The notes: a model not told the origin generated them from the sequence alone. Shown: positions 11,945 to 20,788, numbered from the stretch's first letter. The stretch is 64,000 bases of DNA from Hamadaea sp013361475 (GCF_040654195.1 NZ_JBFAHM010000001.1:124001-188000); one strand, 5' to 3'. A program made the numbers and translations.

Positions 11945-12787
11945 ATGACCGCCCCCACCGTCGTCACGGGTGACTTCGTCCCGGCCGGACCCCAGCGTGG
12001 CCCGCGACCGGCCACCGTCACCATCGGAGCCGCGTTCCAAGCGGCGGCCGTAGTGGTTTTCCTGCTGCTGATCGCGGCCGCATGGCTCACCCGGGCGCAG
12101 TACGACGGATTCGCCGACGAGGCGGCCCGGCTCGTGTCGACCCGGCCAGGCGAACTCGAAGCCGAGCATGACAGCAACCTGACCATGGCGATCGTGGTCA
12201 GCGTCCTGGCCGCCCTGCCCGCGCTGTGGTTCGGCGCGACGTTGTGGCCGCTCTTCCGCGGCGCCAACGTGGCCCGCATCCTGGCCGCCATCGGTGCCTT
12301 CACCATCCCCGGCCTGGGCCTGCTGATGGTGATCGGCAGCTGTGTGAGCGGCATGTTCCTGCTGTTCTTCCTGACGAGCGTGCCGTTCGAGGAGGAGCCG
12401 ATCACCACGGACGACTACGGCGACGACTTCAGCGACGACTTCAGCGGTACGCCGTTCCAGGAGAAGATGTGGGACCTGGAGTCGTCGGCGCCGTTCGACT
12501 TCGCCAGTCTGATGCCACTCGCGCTGTTCGCCGTCGTCTGCGTGCTGGCGGTGACCGCGATCATGTACGTGCTACCGCCGACCAACCGCTGGTACAACCC
12601 GGCTCGGGCGGTCCCCCGCGGGCGGCCTTATCCGGTGCCGGTCTACTACCCGGTCTACTACCCCTACCCGGCCCAGACCAGTACGCCGACTCCCCCGGCA
12701 CCGCCGGTCGACCCGCCGGCCGACCCGCCAGCCGATCCGCCAGCCGATCCGCCAGCCGATCCGCCAGCCGATCCGCCGACGGCATGA
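11945..12787 (+). CDS. Membrane protein with Pro/Asp repeat tail
   Basis: This is a 280-residue protein with four predicted helices (about 28-52, 80-97, 108-142 and 178-205), an acidic loop between helices 3 and 4 (DDYGDDFSDDFSG), and a cytoplasmic or surface tail rich in Pro and Tyr. The tail ends in about six tandem PPAD units. These units come from 12-bp DNA repeats, so their number may vary between strains. A TAGCGT hexamer lies 8 nt before the ATG. The function is unknown; the layout loosely recalls the small membrane proteins at 0.2-1.5 kb. Confidence 0.7.
   Translation: MTAPTVVTGDFVPAGPQRGPRPATVTIGAAFQAAAVVVFLLLIAAAWLTRAQYDGFADEAARLVSTRPGELEAEHDSNLTMAIVVSVLAALPALWFGATLWPLFRGANVARILAAIGAFTIPGLGLLMVIGSCVSGMFLLFFLTSVPFEEEPITTDDYGDDFSDDFSGTPFQEKMWDLESSAPFDFASLMPLALFAVVCVLAVTAIMYVLPPTNRWYNPARAVPRGRPYPVPVYYPVYYPYPAQTSTPTPPAPPVDPPADPPADPPADPPADPPADPPTA
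12708..12777 (+). repeat. 12-bp tandem repeats encoding PPAD units
   Basis: About six copies of a 12-bp unit, close to CCAGCCGATCCG, form the 3' end of the membrane-protein gene. The last four are identical, which suggests recent slippage or expansion. Confidence 0.85.
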
Positions 12788-12814
12788 TCCCGGGTCCGGC
12801 GATCATGGCCGCGG

Positions 12815-12878
12815 GGAGTTGATCAGGGAGCCAGGGACACGACACGCCGGTCGATCATGACCGAAGGTTCATGATCAA
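12815..12878 (-). repeat. Intergenic GATC repeat, family 1, copy A
   Basis: Read on the minus strand, this 64-nt stretch aligns without gaps to 23171-23234, with 50 of 64 bases identical by hand count. It contains several GATCA/TGATC motifs and lies in a convergent 3'-3' gap. Its terminal TGATCA (12872-12877) supplies the TGA stop of the minus-strand gene. Confidence 0.7.
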
Positions 12879-13705
12879 CGGAAAAGGGTGGGGCGGTCGA
12901 CGGTGGGGCGTTGGGGGCGGTCGACGGTGGGGCGGTCGACGGTGGGGCGGTCGACGGTGCGGCGTTGGGGGCGCTCGACGGCGGCACGTTCGAGCACGAC
13001 GCGCGCGGGCCGGGTGCCGGTACGCAGCACCGGGCGGCGAACGATCGGCCGAGCGATCGGCCGAAGTTTGACCGGCGGCAGGCCGACGACGACGGGCAGG
13101 TCGACCGGGAGGTCCACCACCGGCTTCAGCACCACCGGACGGACGAACGGCTGCCGCGGTCGCACCCGAGCCACCACCGGCCGTACGACGGGCCGGAGTG
13201 GCTTGGCGTTGACCGTCCGCTCCGGTACGCGTACCCGCTGAGGCTGAGCGAGCACGGCGGTCTTGTGTTGCGGGCGGTCCTTGACCTGCGCGGGCTCCAC
13301 TTCGCGGGTCAGCGGGGCTTGGCCGTGGGCGCGGACTTTGACCGGCGCGGGCGCCGCCGGTTCGAAGAGCAGGACGCCGGCGGGTTCACGGAAGGCCGGC
13401 GCGAGATCGTCGAGCCCGGTACGCATGACGACGAAGGTCGGCAGCGAGGTCAGCCCGACCATCGTGGCGACGAGCAGGCCGAACCGGCCTTGACCGCCGC
13501 GCAGGGCGGCCCGGATGCGTTGACCGACCACGGTCGGGAGGTACGCCTCCGCCGCCTGGTTCTCCTCGCCGTCCTCGTCTTCGGCGTCGGCCGGGGCGGC
13601 CGGGGCGGGCCACCGCCGATCGCCGCTGCGGGGCTGCTTGTGGCGACCCTTCTCCAGGACGGAATCCAGGAATCCTTCGGAGGTCGATTCCGCATCCTGT
13701 GCCAT
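12875..13705 (-). CDS. Single-pass membrane protein with repeat-rich basic tail
   Basis: This 276-residue protein starts at the ATG at 13705, chosen over an in-frame start 54 nt upstream because the region after it looks like typical protein. An acidic cytoplasmic part (about 1-75) is followed by one membrane helix near 88-108 and a long Pro/Val/Arg-rich exterior with VVRPVV- and RPIV-like steps. It ends in at least four TVDRP units. No known domain is visible. A surface or wall-associated role is possible. The TGA stop lies inside the intergenic repeat. Confidence 0.6.
   Translation of the reverse strand: MAQDAESTSEGFLDSVLEKGRHKQPRSGDRRWPAPAAPADAEDEDGEENQAAEAYLPTVVGQRIRAALRGGQGRFGLLVATMVGLTSLPTFVVMRTGLDDLAPAFREPAGVLLFEPAAPAPVKVRAHGQAPLTREVEPAQVKDRPQHKTAVLAQPQRVRVPERTVNAKPLRPVVRPVVARVRPRQPFVRPVVLKPVVDLPVDLPVVVGLPPVKLRPIARPIVRRPVLRTGTRPARVVLERAAVERPQRRTVDRPTVDRPTVDRPQRPTVDRPTLFR
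12887..12982. repeat. 15-bp tandem repeats encoding TVDRP units
   Basis: Several copies of a 15-bp unit containing GGTCGACGGTGGGGC, some separated by a GTTGGGG spacer, make up the 3' end of the minus-strand gene. They face the PPAD repeats of the convergent gene across about 100 bp. Confidence 0.8.
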
Positions 13706-14040
13706 GAAGGCCTCCAAACCTCTAATCCCGGGGAATTTCCACAGAATGCCGCATACCACCTAAGAAACCGCGGATTCCACGCCGAAGCCGGGTGGACTAA
13801 AGCGACACTGGGTATCAGTGGGGGCAAAAGCGGCTGCATGATATCGGCCACGCTGTGAGCGCGGCCACGGATGCGGCAGGATATGGGGGTAAGGCGGCAA
13901 CGGTGCCGCGGGTCTTCCGTGACTGCACCTGCCGGCGAACTCCCGTCGCGCGACAGCCCCCACCTGGGCGAGGCGCGACGCCGACCGCTCCGACGGCAGG
14001 CCAACCCCGCCGCCGAGCACATCAGAACAGGGAGATACGG
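13706..14040. other. Divergent intergenic region before the 2-oxoacid dehydrogenase operon
   Basis: This 335-bp gap separates two divergent genes and must hold promoters for both. I see no clear -35/-10 pair or strong palindrome. The frame of the plus-strand gene stays open back to 13855, but that stretch is Arg/Pro-rich and unlike the E1 family, so I treat it as non-coding. Confidence 0.5.
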
Positions 14041-15189
14041 ATGACCAAGGGCGCAACCGCCCCGCGCCGTTCCGGCGGCAGCCGGGGCCGCGGCGGCACT
14101 CCCCCGGAGCCCGACTACGTACAGCTGCTCACCCCGGATGGCGAGCGGGTGAGCCACCCCGACTACTCGGTCGACTTCTCCGACGAGGAACTGCGCGGGC
14201 TCTACCGCGACCTCGTCACCGTCCGCAAGCTCGACGCGGAGGCCACCGCTCTGCAACGCCAGGGCGAGCTGGGCATCTGGGCCAGCCTGCTGGGGCAGGA
14301 AGCGGCTCAGGTCGGTTCGGGGCGCGCGCTGCGCAGCCAGGACATGGCCTTCCCGACCTATCGCGAACACGGCGTGCTCTACTGCCGGGGCATCGACCCG
14401 ATCATGCCGCTGAGCCTGTTCCGCGGCGTGGACCAGGGCGGCTGGGACCCGGTGGCGAACAAGTTCAACCTGTACACGATCGTGATCGGCGCGCAGACGC
14501 TGCACGCGACCGGTTACGCCATGGGCATCACGAAGGACGGCAAGGTCGGCACCGACGACGGTGAGGCCGTCATCGCGTACTTCGGCGACGGCGCGACCAG
14601 CCAGGGCGACGTCAACGAGGCCTTCATCTGGTCCTCGGTCTTCCACGCCCCGGTCGTCTTCTTCTGCCAGAACAACCAGTACGCGATCAGCGAGCCGCTG
14701 GAGCGCCAGACCCGGATCCCGCTGTTCCAGCGGGCGGCCGGCTTCGGTTTCCCCGGCGTCCGGGTCGACGGCAACGACGTGCTGGCCTGCTATGCGGTCA
14801 CGCGCGCGGCGCTGGACAACGCCCGGCTGGGCCAGGGCCCGACGCTGATCGAGGCATACACCTACCGGATGGGCGCGCACACGACCTCCGACGACCCCAC
14901 TCGCTACCGCGTCTCCTCCGAAGTGGAGGCATGGCAGGCGAAGGACCCGATCGCCCGGGTCCGGGCGCTGCTCACCAAGGAGAAGATCGCCGACGAGGCG
15001 TTCTTCGAGCAGGTCGACGCCGACGCGAAGGCCGAGGCGGTCCGGCTGCGGGAACGGGTGCTCAGCATGCCCGATCCCGACCCGGCCCAGATCTTCGAGA
15101 ACGTCTACGTCGAAGGTTCGCCACTGGTCGACGCCGAGCGCAAGCAGTTCGAGGCGTACGCCGCGTCGTTCGAGGGGGGTGCGCACTGA
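14041..15189 (+). CDS. 2-oxoacid dehydrogenase E1 component, alpha subunit
   Basis: This is a 382-residue thiamine-diphosphate enzyme subunit. The ThDP motif runs from GDGATSQGDVNEAF (near 182) to QNNQYAIS about 30 residues later. It decarboxylates a 2-oxo acid and, with the beta subunit, passes the acyl group to the lipoyl arm of E2. The ATG at 14041 is preferred because a GGGAG ribosome site precedes it and the first 20 residues are a basic Gly/Arg-rich tail. It is the first gene of an E1alpha-E1beta-E2 operon. Branched-chain oxo acids or pyruvate are both possible substrates; no E3 gene is nearby. Confidence 0.93.
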   Translation: MTKGATAPRRSGGSRGRGGTPPEPDYVQLLTPDGERVSHPDYSVDFSDEELRGLYRDLVTVRKLDAEATALQRQGELGIWASLLGQEAAQVGSGRALRSQDMAFPTYREHGVLYCRGIDPIMPLSLFRGVDQGGWDPVANKFNLYTIVIGAQTLHATGYAMGITKDGKVGTDDGEAVIAYFGDGATSQGDVNEAFIWSSVFHAPVVFFCQNNQYAISEPLERQTRIPLFQRAAGFGFPGVRVDGNDVLACYAVTRAALDNARLGQGPTLIEAYTYRMGAHTTSDDPTRYRVSSEVEAWQAKDPIARVRALLTKEKIADEAFFEQVDADAKAEAVRLRERVLSMPDPDPAQIFENVYVEGSPLVDAERKQFEAYAASFEGGAH

Positions 15190-16178
15190 TGGCGGTCGAG
15201 ACTTTGACCCTGGGCAAGGCGCTCAACACCGGCCTGCGCCGCGCCATGGAGCGCGACGACAAGGTCATCCTCATGGGCGAGGACATCGGCAAGCTCGGCG
15301 GCGTCTTCCGCATCACCGACGGGCTGCAGAAGGACTTCGGCGAGGAGCGGGTCATCGACACCCCGCTCGCCGAGTCCGGCATCATCGGCACCGCTATCGG
15401 CCTGGCCCTGCGCGGCTACCGGCCGGTCTGCGAGATCCAGTTCGACGGGTTCGTCTACCCGGCGTACGACCAGATCGTGTCGCAGGTGGCGAAGTTCCGC
15501 TACCGCTCGCGCGGACACGTGAACCTGCCGATGGTCATCCGCATCCCGTTCGGCGGCGGCATCGGCGCGGTCGAGCACCACAGCGAGTCGCCGGAGGCGT
15601 ACTTCGCGCACACTGCCGGGCTCAAGGTCGTGGCGTGCTCCAACCCGGAGGACGCGTACTTCATGATCCAGCAGGCGATCGCGTCCGAGGACCCGGTCAT
15701 CTTCCTGGAGCCCAAGCGCCGCTACTGGGAGAAGGGCGCCGTCGACACCGCGCTCGGTCTCGACGCCGTCACTCCGCTGCACTCCAGCCGCGTGGTCCGG
15801 GCCGGCACCGACGCCACCGTCCTCGCGTACGGCCCGATGGTCAAGACCGCGCTCGACGCGGCCACCGCGGCTCAGGAGGACGGCCGGTCGCTCGAGGTCA
15901 TCGACCTCCGCTCGCTCTCGCCGATGGACCTGGCTCCCGTGTTCGACTCGGTACGCCGAACGGGGCGACTGGTCGTCGTGCACGAGGCGCCGGGGAACCT
16001 GGGGATGGGCTCGGAGATCGCCGCCCGGGTGACCGAGGAGTGCTTCTACTCCCTGGAGGCGCCCGTCCTGCGGGTCGCCGGCTACAACACCCCCTACCCG
16101 GCCTCGCGCCTGGAGGAGGAGTACCTGCCCGACCTGGATCGCGTCCTCGACGCCGTCGACCGCTCGTTCGGGTGGTGA
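15189..16178 (+). CDS. 2-oxoacid dehydrogenase E1 component, beta subunit
   Basis: This is a 329-residue partner of the alpha subunit and a transketolase-like pyrimidine-binding protein. It shows the MGEDIGKLGGVFRIT segment near residue 28, the GAVEHHSESPEAYF loop near 120-135 and the C-terminal transketolase domain (DLRSLSPMD, then VVHEAP). Its ATG overlaps the alpha stop by one base (TGATG), so the subunits are translationally coupled for stoichiometry. The E2 gene follows after 4 bp. The family is certain; the choice between branched-chain and pyruvate substrate remains open. Confidence 0.93.
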   Translation: MAVETLTLGKALNTGLRRAMERDDKVILMGEDIGKLGGVFRITDGLQKDFGEERVIDTPLAESGIIGTAIGLALRGYRPVCEIQFDGFVYPAYDQIVSQVAKFRYRSRGHVNLPMVIRIPFGGGIGAVEHHSESPEAYFAHTAGLKVVACSNPEDAYFMIQQAIASEDPVIFLEPKRRYWEKGAVDTALGLDAVTPLHSSRVVRAGTDATVLAYGPMVKTALDAATAAQEDGRSLEVIDLRSLSPMDLAPVFDSVRRTGRLVVVHEAPGNLGMGSEIAARVTEECFYSLEAPVLRVAGYNTPYPASRLEEEYLPDLDRVLDAVDRSFGW

Positions 16179-16182
16179 ACTC

Positions 16183-17604
16183 ATGAGCGTCAAGGAGTTC
16201 AACCTGCCCGACCTCGGTGAGGGTCTGACCGAGGGCGAGATCCTGAAGTGGCTGGTCAACGTCGGTGACGTGATCGAGCTGAACCAGCCGATCGTGGAGG
16301 TCGAGACGGCGAAGGCGGCCGTCGAGATCCCCGCGAAGTGGGCCGGCAAGGTCGTCGAGATCCACCATCCGGAAGGGACGGTCGTCGAGGTCGGTTCGCC
16401 GATCATCGCGATCGACACCGACCCGTCCGGCTCGTCGGCGTCCGGCCCGTCCTCCGCCCCGGCGGACGACATGTCGTCGCAGGCGGCGGCCGGTGCCGAG
16501 AAGGCCGCCGAGGCGAGTGCCGGGCTCATCGGCGGACCTGCGCCGGGTGGGCGGACTGCGGTGCTGGTCGGATACGGGCCGCGGACGACGGAAGCCAAGC
16601 GGCGTCCCCGGGTCTCTACTTCGCCGGCAGCACCCGCTGCTGCTCCGGCTGCGGCTGCCGCTCCGGCGGCTCCTGCTGCTCCGGCTGCTCCGGCTGCTCC
16701 GGCTCCGGCCGCTCCGGCGCCGGTCAACGGGGGCGCTTCGGTGCTGGCCAAGCCGCCGGTCCGCAAGCTGGCCCGCGATCTGGGCGTCGACCTGACGACG
16801 ATCGAGGGCACCGGTCCGCAGGGGTCCATCACCCGTTCCGACATCGAGGCCGCGCGCTCGGCTCTGGTTTCGGCCCCGGCGCGCGCCGTCGTCGCCGGTG
16901 AGCGGGAGCAGCGGATTCCCGTCAAGGGCGTACGCAAGCTGACGGCGGCCAACATGGTGGCGTCGGCCTTCACCGCACCGCATGTCACGGAGTTCCTGAC
17001 CCTCGACGTGACCCGGTCGATGAAGGCGCTCGACCGGTTGCGCACCCAGCGCGACTGGCGCGACGTACGCATCTCGCCCCTGCTCATGGTGGCCAAGGCG
17101 GTCCTGCTCGCGATCAAGCGGCACCCGATGGTCAACTCGGCGTGGGACGGGGCCGCCCAGGAGATCGTGGTGAAGAACTACGTGAACCTCGGCATCGCCG
17201 CCGCGACCGACCGTGGGCTGATCGTGCCCAACATCGCCGACGCCCAGGCGCTCTCGCTGCGCGAGCTGGCGGACGCGATGACCGACCTGGTGACCGTGGC
17301 GAAGTCGGGCAAGACGCCGCCGGCCGCGATGACCGGCGGCACCTTCACCATCACCAACGTCGGCGTCTTCGGCGTCGACACCGGTACGCCCATCCTGCCC
17401 CCCGGCGAAGCGGCGATCCTCGCCTTCGGCGCCGTACGCGAGCAGCCGTGGGCGTACAAGGGGAAGGTCAAGCTGCGTCAGGTGACGACGCTCGGTCTCT
17501 CCTTCGACCACCGCATCATCGACGGGGAGCTGGGTTCCCGCTTCCTTGCCGACGTCGGCGCGTTCCTCGCCGACCCCGAGGCGGCCCTTCTCGCCTGGAC
17601 GTAA
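16183..17604 (+). CDS. Dihydrolipoamide acyltransferase (E2)
   Basis: This is a 473-residue E2. One lipoyl domain occupies about residues 1-80, with the lysine in VETAKAAVEI to be lipoylated. A flexible Ala/Pro linker (about 145-180, built from GCTGCTCCG-like repeats) leads to the peripheral-subunit-binding domain (KPPVRKLARDLGVDL). The catalytic domain (about 240-473) ends with the active-site FDHRIIDGELGSRFL. It forms the complex core and transfers the acyl group to CoA. It is the last gene of the operon; its stop is followed by a strong palindrome that probably ends transcription. Confidence 0.93.
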   Translation: MSVKEFNLPDLGEGLTEGEILKWLVNVGDVIELNQPIVEVETAKAAVEIPAKWAGKVVEIHHPEGTVVEVGSPIIAIDTDPSGSSASGPSSAPADDMSSQAAAGAEKAAEASAGLIGGPAPGGRTAVLVGYGPRTTEAKRRPRVSTSPAAPAAAPAAAAAPAAPAAPAAPAAPAPAAPAPVNGGASVLAKPPVRKLARDLGVDLTTIEGTGPQGSITRSDIEAARSALVSAPARAVVAGEREQRIPVKGVRKLTAANMVASAFTAPHVTEFLTLDVTRSMKALDRLRTQRDWRDVRISPLLMVAKAVLLAIKRHPMVNSAWDGAAQEIVVKNYVNLGIAAATDRGLIVPNIADAQALSLRELADAMTDLVTVAKSGKTPPAAMTGGTFTITNVGVFGVDTGTPILPPGEAAILAFGAVREQPWAYKGKVKLRQVTTLGLSFDHRIIDGELGSRFLADVGAFLADPEAALLAWT

Positions 17605-17613
17605 CACCCGCTT

Positions 17614-17663
17614 GATCAGGGTCATTTCCATGTCGCTATGACAACGTGGAAATGACCCTGATC
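17614..17663. repeat. Intergenic palindrome copy B (17-bp perfect arms)
   Basis: The arms 17614-17630 and 17647-17663 are perfectly complementary, start with GATCAGGG and enclose a 16-nt loop. It lies between convergent genes and can act as a bidirectional terminator. The loop holds the TAG stop of the minus-strand gene, so the right arm encodes that protein's last residues (IRVIST). It is nearly identical to copy C at 18647-18702. Confidence 0.85.
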
Positions 17664-18592
17664 TTGCAGTGAGCCCCTGCGCGCGCCGCCAATCGAACGA
17701 TGAAGGCTCGCTCGATCTCGGCCAGCACCGAGTGGGGCGCCTCCCGAATCTGCTTCGGCGTGAAGTGCAGCACCAGGATTCCCGCCGCGGCCAGCAGATT
17801 GTGGTGTCGCAGCGTGGCCTCCCAGCCGTCCGTCGAGAAGTGGAACTCCCGCGAGTCCACCTCCACCGCCAGCGCGGCTTCCTCCAGGTAGCCGTCGGGC
17901 GTCGGCAAGTCGTCGCCGGCGGCGTCCATCAGCTGCGGATTCCAGCTGATCGCCGGCAGGATCAGGCTCTGTTTCGTCAGCCGTCGCAAGTCCGCCTCCG
18001 GCGCCGACCGCACGCCGTCGGCCACTTCGTCGACGACCGCGCGGAGGACGGCGGTCCCGTTGCGCCGGGCGAACTCCAGCTCGCGTCGCAGGTCGGGGAT
18101 CGTGGTGATCGCCCGCTGGATTCCTTCAGTGACCACGCCACGGATCGTCCGGGAGTCATGACCTGTACGCATCGCGTCCACGACGGCACGGGCGGGTGAG
18201 CAGACGCGTACGCATCCCGCGTAGGGCCATTCCGTGGGGTCGAGGCGATCCGTGCGGTGCAACCGCACTCGTGGTACGCGCCGCAGCCGCCGCTCATGCG
18301 GGACCAGCACGTCGATTGCCGACTCGCGAGGGAGATACCGGAAGCCGTGGATCTCCAGCGCGCTCAGCCCGGCGATCTGCGCCCGAGCGCCGGCGTAGAG
18401 GCCGGCCGCGATGAACTGCTGCCGCCGGGTGAGCGCACCGGAGAAGGCGGCCACGACCCGGGGCAGTACGCGCTGCCAGTCCCCGCGTTTCAGCTTCCAC
18501 CGGAGCATTCCGGGCGTGACGCCGACCTCGGCCAGCTGCGCGTCGGTGGCGATCTTCTCCTGAAGCACCAGCAGTTTCGCTAAGACATCCAC
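17636..18592 (-). CDS. AbiEi-like/DUF559-like protein (possible PD-(D/E)XK fold)
   Basis: This 318-residue protein resembles a common actinobacterial family annotated as type IV antitoxin AbiEi-like or DUF559 proteins. The N-terminal part (about 1-60) looks like a winged helix (TPGMLRWKLKRGDWQRVLP). The C-terminal part has an EAALAVEVDSREFHFS strand pair near 240-258, an arrangement seen in very-short-patch-repair-like nucleases, followed by a VLHFTPKQI strand. Whether it cleaves DNA or only binds it is not known, and no toxin gene is adjacent. Matching palindromes stand on both sides, and the downstream one overlaps its 3' end. Confidence 0.6.
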   Translation of the reverse strand: MDVLAKLLVLQEKIATDAQLAEVGVTPGMLRWKLKRGDWQRVLPRVVAAFSGALTRRQQFIAAGLYAGARAQIAGLSALEIHGFRYLPRESAIDVLVPHERRLRRVPRVRLHRTDRLDPTEWPYAGCVRVCSPARAVVDAMRTGHDSRTIRGVVTEGIQRAITTIPDLRRELEFARRNGTAVLRAVVDEVADGVRSAPEADLRRLTKQSLILPAISWNPQLMDAAGDDLPTPDGYLEEAALAVEVDSREFHFSTDGWEATLRHHNLLAAAGILVLHFTPKQIREAPHSVLAEIERAFIVRLAARAGAHCKIRVISTLS

Positions 18593-18646
18593 GGAGATAA
18601 TTCAAAGGTGGCGCAGCGGTGCTGGGTAGCCCCTGTGGATGAGTTC

Positions 18647-18702
18647 CATGATCAGGGTCATTTCCATGCTGCTATGGCGACAGGGAAATGACCCTGATCA
18701 TG
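18647..18702. repeat. Intergenic palindrome copy C (19-bp perfect arms)
   Basis: The arms 18647-18665 and 18684-18702 are perfectly complementary, run from CATGATCAGGG and enclose an 18-nt loop. The stem sequence is the same as in copy B, 1.0 kb away on the far side of the DUF559-like gene. The terminal TGATCA supplies the TGA stop of the MaoC-like gene. Confidence 0.85.
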
Positions 18703-19471
18703 CCAACTCGACGAATACGTGCACCCGCTCTCCTGAGCGGACCTCGGCGGCAGCCGAGGTGGCGCGCAGCTCGGCCGACCGGCCGAGCAGGATAGGCGAG
18801 CGGAAGCGAGCCGTAGCCGCGTCAGCGGAAACCCGCGTAGCGGCAAGGACACGCGCAAGCGTGTACATCCCATGTGCGATGGGGCGCGCGAAGCCGAAGG
18901 CGCGCGCGCCCAGCCGCGAAGTGTGGATGGGGTTGTAGTCGCCGGAGACGGCGGCGTACCGCCGTCCCGCGTCAGCGGCGAACCGGAGGACCGCCGAAGG
19001 CGGCCCGTCCAGCGAAGCGTCGTCCGCGTCGGCGGCGACCTCCGCAGTGGTCTTCCCCCGCCGCAGGTAGGTCGACGTCTCCTCCCAGACGACGGAACCG
19101 TCGAGGGATGCGGTGGTGACGACGTCGAACTGCCGCCCCCGCCGATGAGCCCGGAGATCGCGCGCAACGACCGAGAAGTCGAGCGAAGCGCCCAACGGCA
19201 GCGGTCCGTGCACGACGTACGAGTTGGCTATGTGCACCAATCCGACCACCGGAAACGGGAAGTCGCCGCCCGACATCAGGCGCATGGTCGGCCCGAACGC
19301 CATGATGTGCGGGTATGTCGCGGGCATCGTGGAGCGCAGCGGGAATCCGCACACCGCGTTATAGGCGGCCACCGCGGTGACCGACGCGGTGGCGGAGAAC
19401 TCCACCACGGTGGACGGCAGGACCGCCGGCCGGGGCCGGGGGATCAACGTGGCAGCCGCACGGAGCAGCAT
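18698..19471 (-). CDS. MaoC-like (R)-3-hydroxyacyl dehydratase (HtdX-like)
   Basis: This 257-residue double-hotdog-like protein carries the hydratase 2 motif YAAVSGDYNPIHTSRLGARA followed by HGMYT near 180-205. Such enzymes dehydrate 3-hydroxyacyl thioesters in fatty-acid elongation or hydrate enoyl thioesters in degradation. The ATG overlaps the stop of the FabG4-like gene by one base. The order dehydratase-reductase, divergent from a thiolase, matches the htdX-fabG4-fadA2 locus of Mycobacterium tuberculosis (Rv0241c-Rv0243), so a shared role in fatty-acid remodelling is likely. Confidence 0.85.
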   Translation of the reverse strand: MLLRAAATLIPRPRPAVLPSTVVEFSATASVTAVAAYNAVCGFPLRSTMPATYPHIMAFGPTMRLMSGGDFPFPVVGLVHIANSYVVHGPLPLGASLDFSVVARDLRAHRRGRQFDVVTTASLDGSVVWEETSTYLRRGKTTAEVAADADDASLDGPPSAVLRFAADAGRRYAAVSGDYNPIHTSRLGARAFGFARPIAHGMYTLARVLAATRVSADAATARFRSPILLGRSAELRATSAAAEVRSGERVHVFVELA

Positions 19472-20769
19472 CACGCCCCCAGCATCTGCTGGCCGCAGAC
19501 CCGCAGCACGTTGCCGGTGACTCCGGCCGAGCCGGGTTCGGCGAAGTAGCCGATGGTCTCGGCGACGTCGATCGGCAGGCCGGCCTGGGCCAGCGAGTTC
19601 ATGCGGCGGCCGCCTTCGCGTACCACCAGCGGCAGGTGGGCGGTCATGGCGGTCTCGATGAAGCCCGGCGCGACCGCGTTCACCGTGATGCCGCGCTCGG
19701 CCAGCGTCGGGGCCAGCGCGCGTACCCAGCCGGCGACGCCCGCCTTCGAGGTCGCGTAGTTCGTCTGGCCGCGGTTGCCCGACAGACCCACTACCGAGGA
19801 CACGCCGACGATCCGGCCGCCCGCCGGAATCAGGTCGGCCGCCAGCAGCGCCTCGGTCACGCGTACCGGTGCGGCGAGGTTCACCGCCAAGACCTGGTCC
19901 CACTGGTCCGGGCGCATGTTGGCCAGCGTCTTGTCCCGCGTGATGCCCGCGTTGTGCACGACCACGTCGACTCGGCCATGGCGGTCCTTCAGGTGGTCGA
20001 CGAGGCGCGCGGCCGCGTTCTCCACCGCCAGATCCGACTGGTACGCCGTACCACCGAGCGAGTTGGCGACAGCGGCGAGGGAGTCACCTGCGCTCGGAAC
20101 GTCGAGACAGACCACGTGGGCGCCGTTGCGGGCGAGCACCCGGGCGATGTCCGCCCCGATCCCCCGCGCCGCCCCGGTCACCAAGGCGACCTTGCCCGCC
20201 AGGGTGTCCTGCGACAACGGCCCCACCGGGGCGCCCACGGTCACCACCTGACCGTCCACGTAGGCCGATCGGCCGGAGAGGAAGAAGTCCAGCGTGGAGC
20301 GCAGGGCTTCCGCATCCGTGGACTCCGCTGTGCGTACCAGTTGAACGGTGGTGCCGCGACCCACCTCCTTGGCGAGGCTGCGGGTGAAGCCCTCGACGGC
20401 CTGGCGCACCGCGGCGGCCTCGACCGACGGGGCCTCGGCGGGCAGCGCGGCCAGGACGATCACGCGACCGGCGGAGGCGAAGCCACGCGCGATCGGGTGG
20501 ACGGTGTCGTAGAGATCGCGCAGGTCCTCGACGGTGGCGAGGGTCGTGGCGTCCAGGACGAGGCCACCCAGTTTCGCGCCGTCGGTCGGGGCGGGGTACC
20601 AGCCCTCGACGCCCGAGGCGAACCGGCCCTCCCCCGCGACCCGCACCGGCCCGGCGAGCGGGTGGTCCGCGTCGTAGCGGCGGAGACTGGGCGGGTTGGG
20701 CAGGCCGAGTCGCTTGACCAGGACACTGCCACCGGCGCTGCGTGCGAACGACGCGTAACGGTCCGACAT
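19471..20769 (-). CDS. fabG4: High-molecular-weight 3-oxoacyl-ACP reductase (FabG4-like)
   Basis: The 432-residue length is the hallmark of HMW FabG proteins. They carry a degenerate, flavodoxin-like N-terminal Rossmann domain (about 1-195) before a complete SDR domain with TGAARGIG near 208-215, the NAG motif, the catalytic Ser and the YATSK motif. The enzyme reduces 3-oxoacyl-CoA or -ACP with NAD(P)H. The ATG at 20769 is taken because the longer frame would cover the divergent promoter. It is co-transcribed with the MaoC-like dehydratase and divergent from the thiolase; a 16-bp perfect palindrome between them is a likely shared operator. Confidence 0.88.
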   Translation of the reverse strand: MSDRYASFARSAGGSVLVKRLGLPNPPSLRRYDADHPLAGPVRVAGEGRFASGVEGWYPAPTDGAKLGGLVLDATTLATVEDLRDLYDTVHPIARGFASAGRVIVLAALPAEAPSVEAAAVRQAVEGFTRSLAKEVGRGTTVQLVRTAESTDAEALRSTLDFFLSGRSAYVDGQVVTVGAPVGPLSQDTLAGKVALVTGAARGIGADIARVLARNGAHVVCLDVPSAGDSLAAVANSLGGTAYQSDLAVENAAARLVDHLKDRHGRVDVVVHNAGITRDKTLANMRPDQWDQVLAVNLAAPVRVTEALLAADLIPAGGRIVGVSSVVGLSGNRGQTNYATSKAGVAGWVRALAPTLAERGITVNAVAPGFIETAMTAHLPLVVREGGRRMNSLAQAGLPIDVAETIGYFAEPGSAGVTGNVLRVCGQQMLGA

Positions 20770-20788
20770 AAGGTTGACTGTACCCATT

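Noticed and set aside
13855..14040. N-terminal extension of the E1 alpha gene
   Set aside because: The extra residues are Arg/Pro-rich and unlike the family, and a good ribosome site precedes the ATG at 14041.
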